Assembly (NCBI RefSeq): GCF_001039355.2 | Contig: NW_019775645.1 | Coordinates: 63,006 to 127,005, forward strand | DNA: 64,000 nucleotides | Reading direction: 5' to 3' | Source of the DNA: Lingula anatina | Lineage: Eukaryota > Brachiopoda > Lingulata > Lingulida > Lingulidae | Shown here: piece by piece, positions 27,401 to 41,900 of the stretch | How the letters are laid out: each line of letters opens with the position of its first letter | Numbering within the stretch: position 1 is the first letter of the stretch | The notes under the pieces: generated by a model | Seen by the model: only the letters and a program-made list of their open reading frames with translations | Told to the model about the DNA's origin: nothing | Database searches by the model: none | Translations under genes and position numbers: made by a program

Positions 27401-30400
27401 TATTAATATGCATACTTATAGGAGTTCAGCAAATTGAGTATACAAGTTTTGAAAGGATGTAAAACTTCAATTGGAACTTATGTCTGTTGCTGAAGGGTGT
27501 TGCTCACTAAGAACCGTAGCTTTAGTGCCTACACTTGGCTTGCCAAAGACGACTAGACACAGGTAAGAAAAGTGATTAGGAAATACTTTATGTTGTACAT
27601 TTTATGCATTAATGTATGGTGAGTCGGNGAAGTTAAAACCAGGGAAGGTGGCTAGAATTCAACATGCAGACTTTGTGAGAAAAACTGAAAAGTAAGAACT
27701 TTCAGAAAACGAATGTTATAACCCAGGCTGTTCTTCCAACAAGTTTTCTCACATTACTTCTGAACTCCCCAGAACCAGTGTATTAGGAATAAACAGTGGG
27801 ACAGAACTTCATGAATATCCCTCATTAAACTAACAGTGGGTCACTCAGAAAGGCAAAGATGAAAAGTGGTAGATAAAAAGAAAAATCAATCCCTGTATGT
27901 GTCCTGTGTAAATATGGCATCAAATTATAGATGAGCCCATTAATTGAAGGCAAAGCATTTACCAATGCATTGATGGATCTTTCAAAAACATCGCTCCTGG
28001 AGAAGAGAGAATACATGCAAAGTCAGTCAATATGTTATGTGACATTTAACTTTTATGTTCAGATTGTTGCACTTGCTGACACTGATGGAACTTTCTAAAA
28101 CACCCCAACCAAAAAGGGACCAAAGAAGTCTATTCGATTCTATTTAACTTCTCATATTTCATCTAATTGAAATTAAATCAACATCTGCAGTAATGACTTC
28201 ACTTAACTTGCAGTAGTTATTTTCCGGACGAGTAAATATGCCAGTCTGTTGTATATCTGTCACTGTCACTGTCCAATCCATCAGTTTTGTGCTGGTTAAA
28301 ACCAAATCTTGGCTTGCAGTGATTTTTGGCTATTTCGGTTGTAGTTACTGCCAGTTTCTCGGACCTAAAGGCCAAATTTTGGCAGCCACTGAAGTCGCCC
28401 TTGTTGTGATTGTCATTGCTCTCTAAATAAATAAAAACAAAACAGATTCTTTTTCTTAACTTAGACTAATAAATTTATGTACCTGGTTTTGTTACTATGA
28501 CATGATATTGGTGTACGAGTGTTTTATGAATGATTGGCAAACGCTAAATGTATTTGACAACTTGACATACCTATAGGACTATTGATACAAATGATTGTTA
28601 AAATCATTGTCAAGGCAGTTGCTAATAAGTTAAAATAGGGGGGTCCTGGTTGTCTTGTAAAGAAACAGCCTTTTCAATAATTTGGGCAAAGCAACTGGGC
28701 TAGAATTTTAAGCAGTCTCTGCCAAAACTTCTTTTCAGCTTTAGCCATTTCATGAAACAGGTGTCCCTGCTGTACAAGTAGCTCTGCCAGTCCTACCACC
28801 CCCTACTGCCACATAATACAGCTGTTCACACTTCTCTACACACCCTGTAATCAGCTGGCTCCAGCAATTAGCAGCGTCTGTCTGATAACTAATTTAAACT
28901 TGGCTATAATCCAGTGGGAACAGCCACGGCCAGGTTTATGACAGAGATGAAAAGATTGATAGATCAAGTTATGCTCTTTGATCCAAGGCCCATGCAAAGG
29001 AATTAAGTTGTAGAAATAGAAGTCCTATTGTGATGCTGCTACAAGGTATAGGGTGTTATGTACAAACTGTGTGTATTTCCTTCTCGAATGTAATTACTAC
29101 ATCTGTTTATCAGTGTTTCATAATTAGTGGAATGTGGCTTGCTTTTTTTTCAAGCTGCAGGTGAGCTATCTCAGCTAGTACAGAGGGAGTGAGCAAATCT
29201 AGCTCACATTTGACAGATGGATTAAATGATAAACTGATCATTGTCATCTCACCTTTTTAGCACTAGTAGTATTGGGTGAAGTGACAGTGGTTCATTTTAC
29301 AGCTGTTCCTAAAACAAGGCTTTTTATGATTTTTATTCTTTGAACACTTATGCAAAGAACACCTGCTTTAATATTAGTAAATATTCAAAATAAATATCGT
29401 AAAAATAGATCATTATATGTTGTCACATTTATCAGCTCTCTAAACCATTTTATATGGGGGGGGGGGGGGGGAGGAACTAAGAGGAAAAAATAGAATAAAA
29501 GAATTGGATGTTAAAATATTTTTAAAAATGATGAGTAAGTTTATGATGAAACAGTTTTGTCAGTGTTATCAAGTTCATATTCGGTACACTAAATTACATT
29601 CCTACGTAAAAGTCATGGTCAAATGACATGAGAGCAGGTATCACTGTCATTCCACAGGGGACAGAAGCTGCATTCAAGACAGTTTTCATAAAAAAAGTTT
29701 TTAATTTACCTCCAAGATTCACATGTGTTCAACCCTCTGAAAAGCAATCACTGTAATTTTAGGCATTGCAGATGGTATGACATGGCGAGTGATTGCAATC
29801 AAACCTCCATTTTCTAAAGTTAGGACTAAATCCGTATTTGTAAGTGTCTTTCTGAACGCGACCTTAGAACAGGGAGTGCATTACAGTAACTGTCAGTGCA
29901 TATCCACTGTTCAGTACAGTGCCTTCTTTCTTATATACCTTCTATGTAGTAGTAGTAGTAGTAGCAGGTAATGCACTGATTCTGTGATCATTTTCATTGA
30001 GTACTGATGAAGTCTAAGAGTCAGCATCTCCTTTCCTCAGAACACCTGTAGAGGTTTTTGCACAGATTTATGGATACTAGGATCAGTTTTTTTTAATAAG
30101 CTGTATTTTCTTGTATAGTGTACAGATAGTTAAAAACTAATAATAAAGAGAAAGTGAAATATTTACTTGTTGCCATGGAAGCAGACTTGAGAGTGTTATT
30201 TAAGTTCTACATTGATTGAAGATGGTTCTTACTCTGCCAGGGACAATGATACCTTTCTATCAGACTAGGGTTTTATTATCACAGCAAGGTGAGTGGAAAT
30301 TATTTTACATGGTTTCTTATATAAAATGGACTAATTCAGTGATAACAGGTGTTATTGATGACATTTCCTCCTTTTGGGTTCTTTAAAATGATTTTGTTCT

Positions 30401-33400
30401 CCGGAAAAGAAGGTGACTGAAAGATGAAGCCAAATGGAGTCTAGTTTGTTTTAACGGAGATTGCTCCGTTAATTGAGCATGTCATGATGTTTGTTTTAGT
30501 TCATGGGAAAAGAAAAAGATGAAAGGATGACAGTTAGAACACCTGCACATGTATACGCGCTCACGCGCACACACACACACACACATACAGAGAGAGAGAG
30601 AGAGAGAGCAGGGGACTGAAGGTGATACTTTCATGAAAAGCTGTTCCTTGCAATAAATTGTGTTTCTGCTTGGTTTGACAAAAGAATTCAGTATTCTTTA
30701 CCTTGTAACATTAGTTGAGTTTGTCTTCCGGGTCTGTTGTTGTATTCACAGTTTGATACAGGATTTGGGTGAGAATGGACCCATTTTGTTTTTAGTTCTC
30801 AACAGGAGTATGTGTATGCCTTATTACTTGTTTCCAAGATGAAAACCACTTGTGGTACTTGTCTTGCGGTTTTTTTTGTTATCCTAGTGAAACGGAGACA
30901 CAATGGATATTCTAGGAATAGTAGTCAATCAATTTTGTTTCATAGCAATGAAATCCCCAAGCTGCGATAAACAGATCTTTCTTTGTTATGTTTCAACCAT
31001 GGAGATACACTTACCGTTCCTGTGGGTGGAGAATTAAAATTAGAACCATTGTTTTTTCTGGTTTTGATATCATACCGGAATAATTGCATGTGACGTGGAT
31101 ATTTATATCCCAAAGACCACCCATTTTGAAATGAAAAACAACTTGTTTATAAAAATGGCTTTTGTTTTTTTACTCACAGGTTGTTGGAGAAGAGCTTGGT
31201 GTAGTTCACTCCATTTTTGAAATCTGTTCAATCTCAAGATCTTGACACATTGTGACCCATGAGTTACAGCTTGGAAATTAGATTAAAACTCCATTATTGT
31301 TTTTGCTTTGAAATAGCATGTGCTCTTTCTAGAGAAAAAAAGTCATCAAAATAAAAATTCTATGACCTGTAAGGTTTGCATCAGTGATGGCTGAAAGTTT
31401 CTGGAAAACCTTTGACTTGCAGACACCCAAAACCATAAGACAAATGTGCCAGCAAAACAAAGCAAACATTGGATATATTTTTTTGTAATTGTGAACAGTT
31501 TCAATCAAGCATAAAATTGTTAACACGTGAATTTATTTAGATATTCATGGCATTTATCAAAATTGATGTGAATTGCAGATCAGCTGCTATAAATTGCATG
31601 CGATGTGTCTTTATTTGATAATGTCTCTCCTGAATGGCGATAAATTCTCATAATAAACTCATAGCAGCATATAACCCTTGCCAAGACACTATCAGCACTA
31701 TGTACACAGGTACATTTTAAAAACAATTAAAACGCACGGAAACAAATTGACTGCATGCACTTACAATATGTCCAATAATGAACTGGCCTAATTACATTCA
31801 AATTTATACAAAAAGTAACAGTACAAAGCATTACAGGAATTTTTTCACTAGTCGTACCGTGGAGAGCGAGGTTGGGTGTCATCTTGGCTAATTACTGGGT
31901 AGGGTCAGTTGTAATTGGATTTTAATGTTAAGTACACAGCTTATGTCAACAACTCTGCTATAGCACAATGGGGTTTATTGTCTGTGTACCTCTAAACTAT
32001 CACTTCCTCTTCTAATTTACCTGCTGTCCTTGTCTGGATTCTTAAGAACTGTTTGTCATACACATGGAAGGCCATATTGCAGAAATCATAGGCCCTGAAT
32101 CAGCACATTTTGCCCCTCCTAAATTCTATGATGAAATAATGTTGAGGTAAAGCATGTAGGTTAAAGGATGTAGTCTTTTTTTTTTTCAATAGATTTAATT
32201 CATGCTTACACATCACTTTATGGAAATTTTTATCCTGTGTAATATTTCATTAAGATATTCATGATCACATAACTACCTTTCAAATTAAGCCCTCAGTATG
32301 TATGAGTGGGCTGGGCTAATGAGTTCATCAAACAGAACTTCTTGATTATGTTTTCACAAGTGTAAGTGAGAGATAAGCTTAGGCTTTAGAAGGTAAAAGC
32401 TGGACAGCTGTTACTGGTGATACTACTATTTTTCTTACCAATCTGTTTGTTTGTGCACTTGTTGGACACCTATATTTCCACCTTGATTAAGGAATTGATC
32501 CTCCCAGATAGTGGCTGGCTATGGGGGGAATAGAGACTGAAAATAAGCAGGAGTTGTAGTAGTGTCTGTCTCTGATATCAGCTGGACTGTCTTCTGTTCA
32601 GTTACTGGCTGTGATCAGTACATGATGGTATTCAAGGTGAAGGTGATTGGTAAGTCTTTTTTTTTTCGTACATGAAGAGTGTAAAAAATAGAATTGAATT
32701 GAAGAAGCTTAGGCACATTGCATGAGAAAAGTATTTTTCCTAAATAGTGGTTGTTTCTCTGTAGTTACAAGGGTGGAGTACACTTTTGCTTTACAGACTC
32801 AATTAGAAGAATAAGGTCTTGCAGGATGTATAAAGATTCAAAAGATGTCTGAATATGCACATTGAGTAGGCAGGAGAGTGTAGGTGTGTTTGTGACATAC
32901 TGGAGACTGGTTTTGAACAGAAATTCTTCCAAAGAATTTATTATCCCGTCGTATGGTTGAAAACCCCTGAGATATTTTGAAGTAAGATTTAGAAGTTTTG
33001 CATTTTTTGTTGAGTGTTCACTGTTTTTTATGTTAGGCAAAAACTTGATGTATTTTTGATAAAAAGAAATGTATGCCTACTGAAACTGTGATAAATTCTA
33101 AACAGACATCTCAAGTTTCTAAAAAAAATGAACCTGGAAATGGTTGTGACATTGCGAAGTTCTGTTTTGAGTAACTTAAATTGACGAAGCTTAAAAACAA
33201 TGCTTAAGAAGCCTTTTTCTGAAATTTGCTGAATTTGAAAAGTTGCAAAATATATAAACAAAACAAAAAGAAGTAGAGTTGAAAAATTAATTGTCAAAGT
33301 ATTTTCTTTTGAGGTTGTAACCAGTCTTGATAAAAAGCCATGATGATGCTACTCTGTAATTAATTATAAATGATTTGAGAAAGAACCATGAAGTTAAAAT

Positions 33401-35865
33401 GTCCACATTAATTTCTTTGAAAGAATGAGATGTTGTTTCTATTTTTATCAAATGAATGAGTAAATATTTAGGTTTTGGAACTGCAAAGTCAAATCCATTT
33501 ATATATATTTGTATGTCTGAAGACAAATTGACCAATGTTTCATCAATTATTAAATGGTTTAAGAAGCATATTGGCAAGAAAAAGAAAACACCAATCCTTT
33601 AAATGGGTTCCTCAGCACAAATTGGAAGTTCTTTCACATACATTTCAAATGATTAGGGGAAACAATTGGAATTAGAAATTTCACGATGAATTTATTTCAG
33701 AGACATTTAGCTAAGAAATCACAAAAATCACCAAATTCCCCTCAAAAGTCTGGTGCATCAGACCAGAAAATGAAACTTCCACATGTGTGGGTTGTTTGGG
33801 TGCAATGATCAAAAAGATTAACAGTTATACAGCATTATCTGAAAGCACTGACCATAGAAGGCAATGGTATGTCATTGCATGACCATGAAAAGTAATAGCC
33901 GTTCATTTGTACCCAAGTAACAATAACATCATGGAAAACCCAACAATGACAACAATGCGAAGTAATAGTCAGATATTGTGTTTAGATAACGCAGATATTA
34001 AGGGCAGCTGTATCTAATGTTATGGTTCTAGTTTGCGGTTAGTGAACAAAAAGGTGTGATTGGATCTGTCTGATCTTTGGCTGCGAACTCACAATATTAT
34101 CAGATCTCGGTTAATGAATCTTTAGAAACTGGCTACAATTTTGGTATATTAATATGCATACTTATAGGAGTTCAGCAAATTGAGTATACAAGTTTTGAAA
34201 GGATGTAAAACTTCAATTGGAACTTATGTCTGTTGCTGAAGGGTGTTGCTCACTAAGAACCATAGCTTTAGTGCCTACACTTGGCTTGCCAAAGACGACT
34301 AGACACAGGTAAGAAAAGTGATTAGGAAATACTTTATGTTGTACATTTTATGCATTAATGTATGGTGAGTCGGAAAAAAAAAAGGAAGGTTTATACCAAA
34401 AAAGGCATGCTGGATTCTGGAATTGCGGGAGAAATACATCAAAATGGAAGATACAGAATATTTAGTGAGTCACGTTCTTGCTGCTGGAAAATCAGAAGTG
34501 AATTAATTCAAAACTTGTCGCTGATTGACACAGGAATGCCACTGCATGACTTAACGTTGACTCTCTGGTTACAAATTAGTTTGAAATGAGCTTTTGAAGT
34601 TATGTTTTTGAGATAGAGATCCTAAGTAGGAAAAAACATGACTTGCATGAAACAATAAGGCTACATTTGAAAGTTTCCTGCTTGGAGGAGAAATAACAAT
34701 TGGTAAGAGCTGCACAAATTGAACCAGTGAAATCTCAAGTTAAAGTGCTTAGAGGGCAATAATAAGAAACTGACAAATATAGTAACTGTTCTAAGAGCAA
34801 ATTAGTATATATAATAAAGAAAAATGGGAGAAAGACATCAAAAACAGTTCCTCTATTGTATCAGCTTGAAACTGTAGTCAAAGAAAGCATTAAGGAGAGC
34901 AGGGGGAGAGGGGGGATAAAACCTCGAACCTTGTTTGCCAAATGTGCTTTGCAGATGGCAGAGGCATAAAGCTCTACACAGTATGTGATTCTGTCAAAAC
35001 AAATTTCTGATTTAATTCTCACGGAATTCTTTGTATTGCCAAAAAGGGTTTTTATGTGAAGAAATGGAGTGCAAACTGAACGCAGTAAAAGGGGTACATG
35101 ATCCGTTGCTGTATCTGATAAACTATGCAAAAAAGAAAATACTGTTCATTCATCTCTGTTATTTTAGAACGAAAAAAATATGTATACTTTATCAGAAATC
35201 TTGGAGAAAGGAATAATTAAAAGTAATTAGGATTATTTTAGAAACCCTAAGTTCTGTTGAGATGAAGGGCAATGTGATACTGTGAAACCCTTATTACAGT
35301 GGAATAAATCTCTCTCCTCTTTTTTTCATGCACAGTCCATCCCTGTTGTGTTAACCCATTAATTTATTTCTTTACATTTGAGATATAGCAGAAGAATACC
35401 AAAGGCAGATAAAGATAACTGGGTTTTATTTGAAATGTAATCCAGTAATCAAAGTTTATAGTCTTTTGCTTATTATTATACATTTTTCTTTTTTCTCTCC
35501 AGGATCCAGAGACAGTCGTGGCGGCAGCGTGGTGGTAGTACACACACATTTACCACAGTGGAACAGTGCTGACCTCAGGTGTTCAGAACTGGCGCGGCTC
35601 TTCATGTACTACTATGTTGTTCCGAGGTAAGAACAAAACAATTACAAAACAGTGAGGGTCAGTGGGTCCTACAAGCTGCTGTAGTAAATGCTGTGCTTGC
35701 TGAGAAAATGAATCTCACATAACTAGTTCTAAATGTTTAAAAGAAATTGTACAAAACATTTAATTTAATTTTTGTTTTAAGTCAATTGATTTATAAATTG
35801 TTTGTGATAAAGTTCTGAAGGTAGACAAAAGTGGCATTTGAATTGTTCCCTTTTCTTCAGCAGTG

Positions 35866-35919
<54 letters not shown>

Positions 35920-38900
35920 CAAAGTAAAAAGGAGAGGGGAGAGGACATAACTACAATACAGTTGCCAAGTTTAGCACCCTGTGTGAATAACGGTGGCAGA
36001 GCAAGATCTGACGAAAGATGTGACCCTCCACCTTTCAGGGTGACAGCTCGTTTTGATCAATTAGCTCATTGTCAAACAGAGATGACACGCCTAAGTGTTA
36101 CTGCCAGAGCAGTGTTTTATAGATAAATCTTATTTCTTTACTTCGGACGCGCTACTCACTTGTTTGTCGCATCGGTGTTGAGTAACAATTGTTTTTAGCG
36201 CGCTTATGATAATGATGGGATAGAATGTGATTGCACGAGGAATGAGATCGGCTGATATTAAATGCTGAGACAGCCGTAATTACAAGTGTTTTTGTAACAG
36301 GAATCTGGCCCATAAGGTTAGCAATTAATTTTAAGTTATGAAAGTTCATTTAAAGATAATTGCGAGAAGATAAAATTAGTTTTCCATTGTAAACTGCAAC
36401 TTTGAGTAGCGTTAGAAATGCCGGTCTGATGTACAATGCACAGTACATGTAACACAATCACTGTACCTTTCAGTATTGGAGTAAAGAAAGTTCAGTAAAG
36501 TGTAGTGTATTGTTTAGAAACGAGAATGTAGTTGTACTAGTTGCGAGTTAAAGATTGTTTGTTTTATGTTCGTAATCAATGTTATTTTAAAAGCGTATTT
36601 TTTCATTGTGTTAGTTGCGTCAGATGAGATTTACTACACAATCATTTAGAACCCAGTCGCTTGCATTACACTAGAATAGCCCAAAGTCGGTAAGAGTTAC
36701 TTATATTTTGGAGATAAAGATAGGATAACATGCAACTGTTAAGTAAAGATGTTATTTAAGTGACTTAATAGCATTATATAAAAGAACTAGGGCAAGAATA
36801 TGAGATGATTTTCATATTTTATTTCAATTATTCTTTTCAGTTGACGGTTTAAGGTTAAATAAATCAGTAAAAACGACGCAAAGCTGTTGTTGTTGTGTGT
36901 GAGTATTGCAAGTGGCTACACTAAGTGTCATCATTTTTGGCAGCGAAATTGTTTGTGGGTTTGTTTAAAGACAAGACAATGTACAAACTTTGAAACAACT
37001 AAGTTAACAATGACATACCATCTTCTACAATATATATACCCCCCCCCCCCCCAGAAAGTCAAAATCATGTATAATCTTTGGTACAAGCAGATGTTCAGAA
37101 AATTAAGAGTCAAATATCGCATCTCAACTCATCTAAAAAGGTAAAAAAAATTACAAAGAAAAAGTTTAACATTGCATTACATTTTGTGTCATTGTTGTTT
37201 GTCAATGAAATGATATCTATAGAAATCAACTGATCAGTCAGTTATTTTGTATTTTCAGAGAGGAGATCAGAAAGAAAGGATCCACGTTTCTGATCCAGGC
37301 TAAGGGTGCCAGTGAACTGGTGCTGAACAACTTACTGGAGGCCTTTCACATTTTGGAAGTAAGCTTTTTGTTTTGCTTGTGTTGGTACTTTGTATTGTGG
37401 ATAATCACACATCTTAGAAAAAATATTCTATTAGGGAGCATCCAGATAAACCCTTCTTACTAGTTGGATTGGTCCAACACTTCAGAAAACCTGGCTTAGT
37501 ACAATCAATGTAATCAGCTTAATTGTCTGTGTATATTGTTTATTCCAAGTATCAGCTAGGACTGTATTAAAAGCAAGAAAACATCTTTGAACAAAGTTTT
37601 TTTAGAAGACAAATAGAAAAAACTTTCTTTTCTGTTTACCAGTTACTGAATCATATTTGCCATTGACTCAAATATTTTATTTCAATTTTTCAAAAAGGAG
37701 AGAATTGCATGTGTTGATCATTTGTCAGTGAATGTAATAGAATTCAGCACAAATGTATAACTGAAGTACTAAGGTGCAGTTGTTAGGTTGAAAAAAAATG
37801 AAGTATTTTCTTAAGCATTTTATATGATATTTTTTGCTTTGATTGATGACAATAATCTTGATGTCCAGTTGTTACCAGCTCTTTTCCTCCCCACCTGTTT
37901 CAGGTTCACATCCCAGGGTCCATTTACATCATACACATTCTGGTCGACTCCGCAGCGCAGGGAATTTTACTCAACTCCCCCGCACTAAGACCAGAGATAG
38001 GCTTCAAGGTAAGACATGGGACAGGAGAATACACTGGAATAAGAATATTTACCTCCATCAGTGAAGAAATTGTTTTCCTCAGGGTTGGTTTGTTTTTAGG
38101 TGGAAATGTTATCTCATAAGTTCTTCACAAATCTTGATAAAATTCTGAGGATAGACAGTTTTACAGAATGGAAAGAAGAGATAACAATTTCAACTGAATT
38201 TGGATCTCCTGTTATTTATTAAAGTATTATTAAAATTTAAATTGATTATAATTTATATTTTCCTTTGGCAAAGACCTGCGCTCTCTTTAGTGCTCTCCAG
38301 TTGCTATGTAAAAGAAGAAAATCAACATTCTCAACTGAACCTTATGATGAAAGGTATAACAGGCCAACAGCAATATCAGTTGAGCATACTCCATTTTGTG
38401 AGCAAAATGGCACAAAGCAATAATTGTCGGTTTAAAAAATATATCAGCTGTTTACATTGGTATTCATTAAAACATGAAAAGCATATTTTGCATTCAAAAC
38501 ACTTTTCCCTTCTCTGGTAATAAAAACATCAAGGACTTGAAATAAGGAGAGTAAGGAAGTATAGAATTATGAAGCAAAAAAAAGAAAAGAGAAAATAATT
38601 TGAATGGGTGGAGACTAGTGTCAAAGAGGACAGTTGATGCCAGTGAGTGAGCACACATATTAATGATCACATTGAGATGTCAGCAATCTGTTATAATCTA
38701 TTATAGAGTAGACTGTCACACTCTGTCCCACACTAACCGTTTCTGATGGCTTTTAATGCTTTGTTTGGCTTGAATTTTAGAGATCTTTTAGGGATTTTGA
38801 ATTAAGTTATCATAATGAGGCCCTATGGGACAAAAATATTCAGGACAGTATTTTAAATTAGGTGAAATATCAAGTCAATATCAGAGATACATCAATTCAT

Positions 38901-41900
38901 ACATTTTGTGATACTATCAAATATGATAACTTAGTGGAGTATAATTGAGCATGTTAAATATTTTCATATATTTTATCATCATTACCCTAATATTTCATTT
39001 AATTTTAGACTGACCAAGTGACTCTCCTGTGATTTTAAAAAAATTTAAACTCAGAAAAATTATTTGCTTACACCTTTCTTCTTGGTCTATAATTTTTGTT
39101 AGAAAATAGAGGAAAATGCTTGTAATTTATCAGCAGTCATCTTAATATTCCAAACATGCATCGTTGAGCCTGAAGTCAAATACCAACTTATCACTTGTGC
39201 TTGTGATCATTTTGAGGTTTTGTACATATGCTGAACATCTGAATGTTTGTTTATCAGCTAGAAATCTTTTGATGGGATAGAAAGATGTGTTTTTATAAGG
39301 TGTCTTGTTATATAATTATTGGTTTTACACCTTGTAAAAGTAGTTTTCTCTTTGTAAGTACAGTGCACTGAGTATTGTATGGACCACAATACATAAATGC
39401 AAAAATTGTAATGAACCATGTTCATGAAATGAATTATAGGATATTTGTCACTTTAAGATGTTACTAAAGGAAAAAATTGTATGAATTAAAATGTGATATG
39501 TAATTCAAATGTATTTAAGAAAGAAAGATGGTACTTCCATTTGAATTATCATGTAGAACCGGCAAAATAATCACCTCATTAGTAAAAGGCAGAAAAGAAA
39601 CTGATAAAAGAGTCCATTGAATAGAAAAGTAATTCTAAACAAAAGAAAAAACCCTCATGAAATGCACCTTCCTATGGAGTGCCATAAGTACCAGTGTGTT
39701 TCCTATATCTGCTGAGATCATCAGTGATTTCGGTGCAGTTCTGGAATTGTGTGGGTTAAGATCGGGAACAGTAATAAAGATAAAGGAAACTGTAATCGCG
39801 ATGAACAGTACATTCTTATATTGTGGGCCTCTGCACAAAAGGAGCCCAGGGCCTTTTCTCATTTAAGAAGTCAAAGCAAAAATTTGAGCTTAAAACCCAA
39901 TATTTTTAAAGGGTGTAGGGTGGGGGGAGCAAAGTGTGACTGTTTTTGTAACTTTTTGTTAAACACCGCAGCATTGTAATTACTAAAAGGTCCACTTAAA
40001 AAATATTAATGATGGAAATATTAAATGAAAGACAGAATGAATATTCACAATTAACCAAAACTTGATGTTGGATAAGATTAGATATGATTTAACAAAAAAA
40101 AAAAAAAAAAAAATCAGTTCATTTCGATCCTATCATGTTGAAAAATAAAGAAACCATTAGAGAAGACCACAGGATACAAGGAACAATTGTTGATAGATAA
40201 GATCATTGTTCTTCTCAAATTTACCCTCATGCAAGAGAAAATTCTGACATATGTAAGTGATAGATAAGGCAGATATAACTTGTTTAAAACACAATCACAC
40301 ATTGGGCTGTTGCCACTGGACATGGTGCTGATGAAGTGATGGTAGTTAGTCTTTTGAGAGGAAAATTTTAGAAATTGAACTTTTTAATTTAATTACTTGA
40401 TAATGATTTGAGTGAATTATAATTTTCAGAAATAATGATGCAATTATTATTATTATTATTCCAGTTGGATCTGGTATCCAGTCAAGACCTGTTGTGTCGG
40501 TTTGTGGAGAAGAGGCAACTGCCGATAGAGTTAGGTGGCTACTTTTCCTACAATCACGAAGATTGGATTACTTTTAGAATGGTAAGTTTTGGATGTGATG
40601 ATTATTTTTTTAAAAATCTACAAATATCAATATGGACAAGATGGCTACTGATGCCCACCCCACCTCTTAAAAAAAAAAAAATGATAAATTTTTTATTAAA
40701 CTTAACTCTGTCAGGTTTTTTCATTGTTTTTTGGGATCCAGGAGTTCATAAAGCTTGTACTTGTTGTTAAAATAAGACAATATTTATTGCAAGCATGGAC
40801 CTGAACGCAGGGGAGCAAAAAAGATTGGAAAAGGGTGACTGGGTTCGAAAACTAAGTGCTTTCAAATAGCACAGGAACTTACATAATCTGACTTACAACA
40901 GGCATAGGAAGGGACAATTAAGTGTCACATACATGTGCATATTAAGGGTGGAACTGCATCACCATTAGCCAACAACTGTCATTGATTGTCCTGTGACGGA
41001 CAATAATCCATAGGACGGTACTGTCATTAGTGAACAATTGATAGTGTCACCCAAGCCCGCCATTACTGTTATGTCCACAATAAGGGGCTTGATGGGGTCA
41101 TTTGGGTATGGAACATTGAAGATGTTCTGTTCACACAGTTTCGCTCCTGGAACGGGTCACTTTTTGTGTGAGTCCGTTTTAATTCCCTGAGACTCCTAAA
41201 GTTTGTGGTGCAGTCATATGTGGAAGTTGTGGTAGGAGAGACGTGCACTGATGTTAGTGCCTGATTGTTGAAGTTTTGTATTCAGAGAGGCGTCAGATTT
41301 GAACAGTGATTTGAAGTGAAGATCTATAGTATACTATGATGTAAAAAAGAATTATAAAAAGAATATTAATTTATATAATGTTTTTTGTTCCCTAAAGTTA
41401 TGATCACTTGTAAAGCCCTGATATTTCTAATGATCTAGCTCAGTAAGGACATTCTAAATTTTCACTTAGAAACCAGGGCTGTACATCAGAGTAGAAAGGG
41501 TTATGTAAGGGTCTGTGACTTTGACGTCACAACCCCATTTTGATTGGAGAGGTGATTGATGAACGCTGGTGACCATTTCTGCAAACCTGTACTGTTAAAA
41601 CACAGGTTTATGGCGTTTGCGTCCATATCGTAATTTATCATTGTTCGGTCCGTTGATTCCGTGAGAGATGGGGGAGAAGAGTCAATCTATGACAGTAATG
41701 GGATAGACAGGATGCCGGTGAGCTCATAGGGGGAAAAGACCGAGTTTTCAGACAAGGGATGATAAGATTGCAATAACTGCTTCTCTCTTATGTTGGATTG
41801 AAGACTGGTGAATTACGGAGTGTTAGTTCCTCTGATTTGAGCTGTTGTGGTGAAGAAATTATTGTAATTTTGAGGTAAATTTTGCTTTTTCATATTTTGA

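Larger units (their letters stand above)
17942..35502 (+). other. 17.6-kb intron of the PLEKHG4-like gene
   Basis: Phase 1 intron holding a MITE fragment, the gap and both 7-kb copies. The sequence after copy 2 (34374-35502) is AT-rich and shows nothing recognisable. If the duplication is an assembly artefact, the true intron is about 10 kb. Confidence 0.75.

Noticed and set aside
35863-36126. Plus-strand frame rich in His-Thr
   Set aside because: Its start is a translated CA microsatellite and the remainder has no family signal.
39635-39980. Region open on both strands for about 70 codons
   Set aside because: No recognisable domain, splice sites or repeat ends; kept only as a note on the intron.
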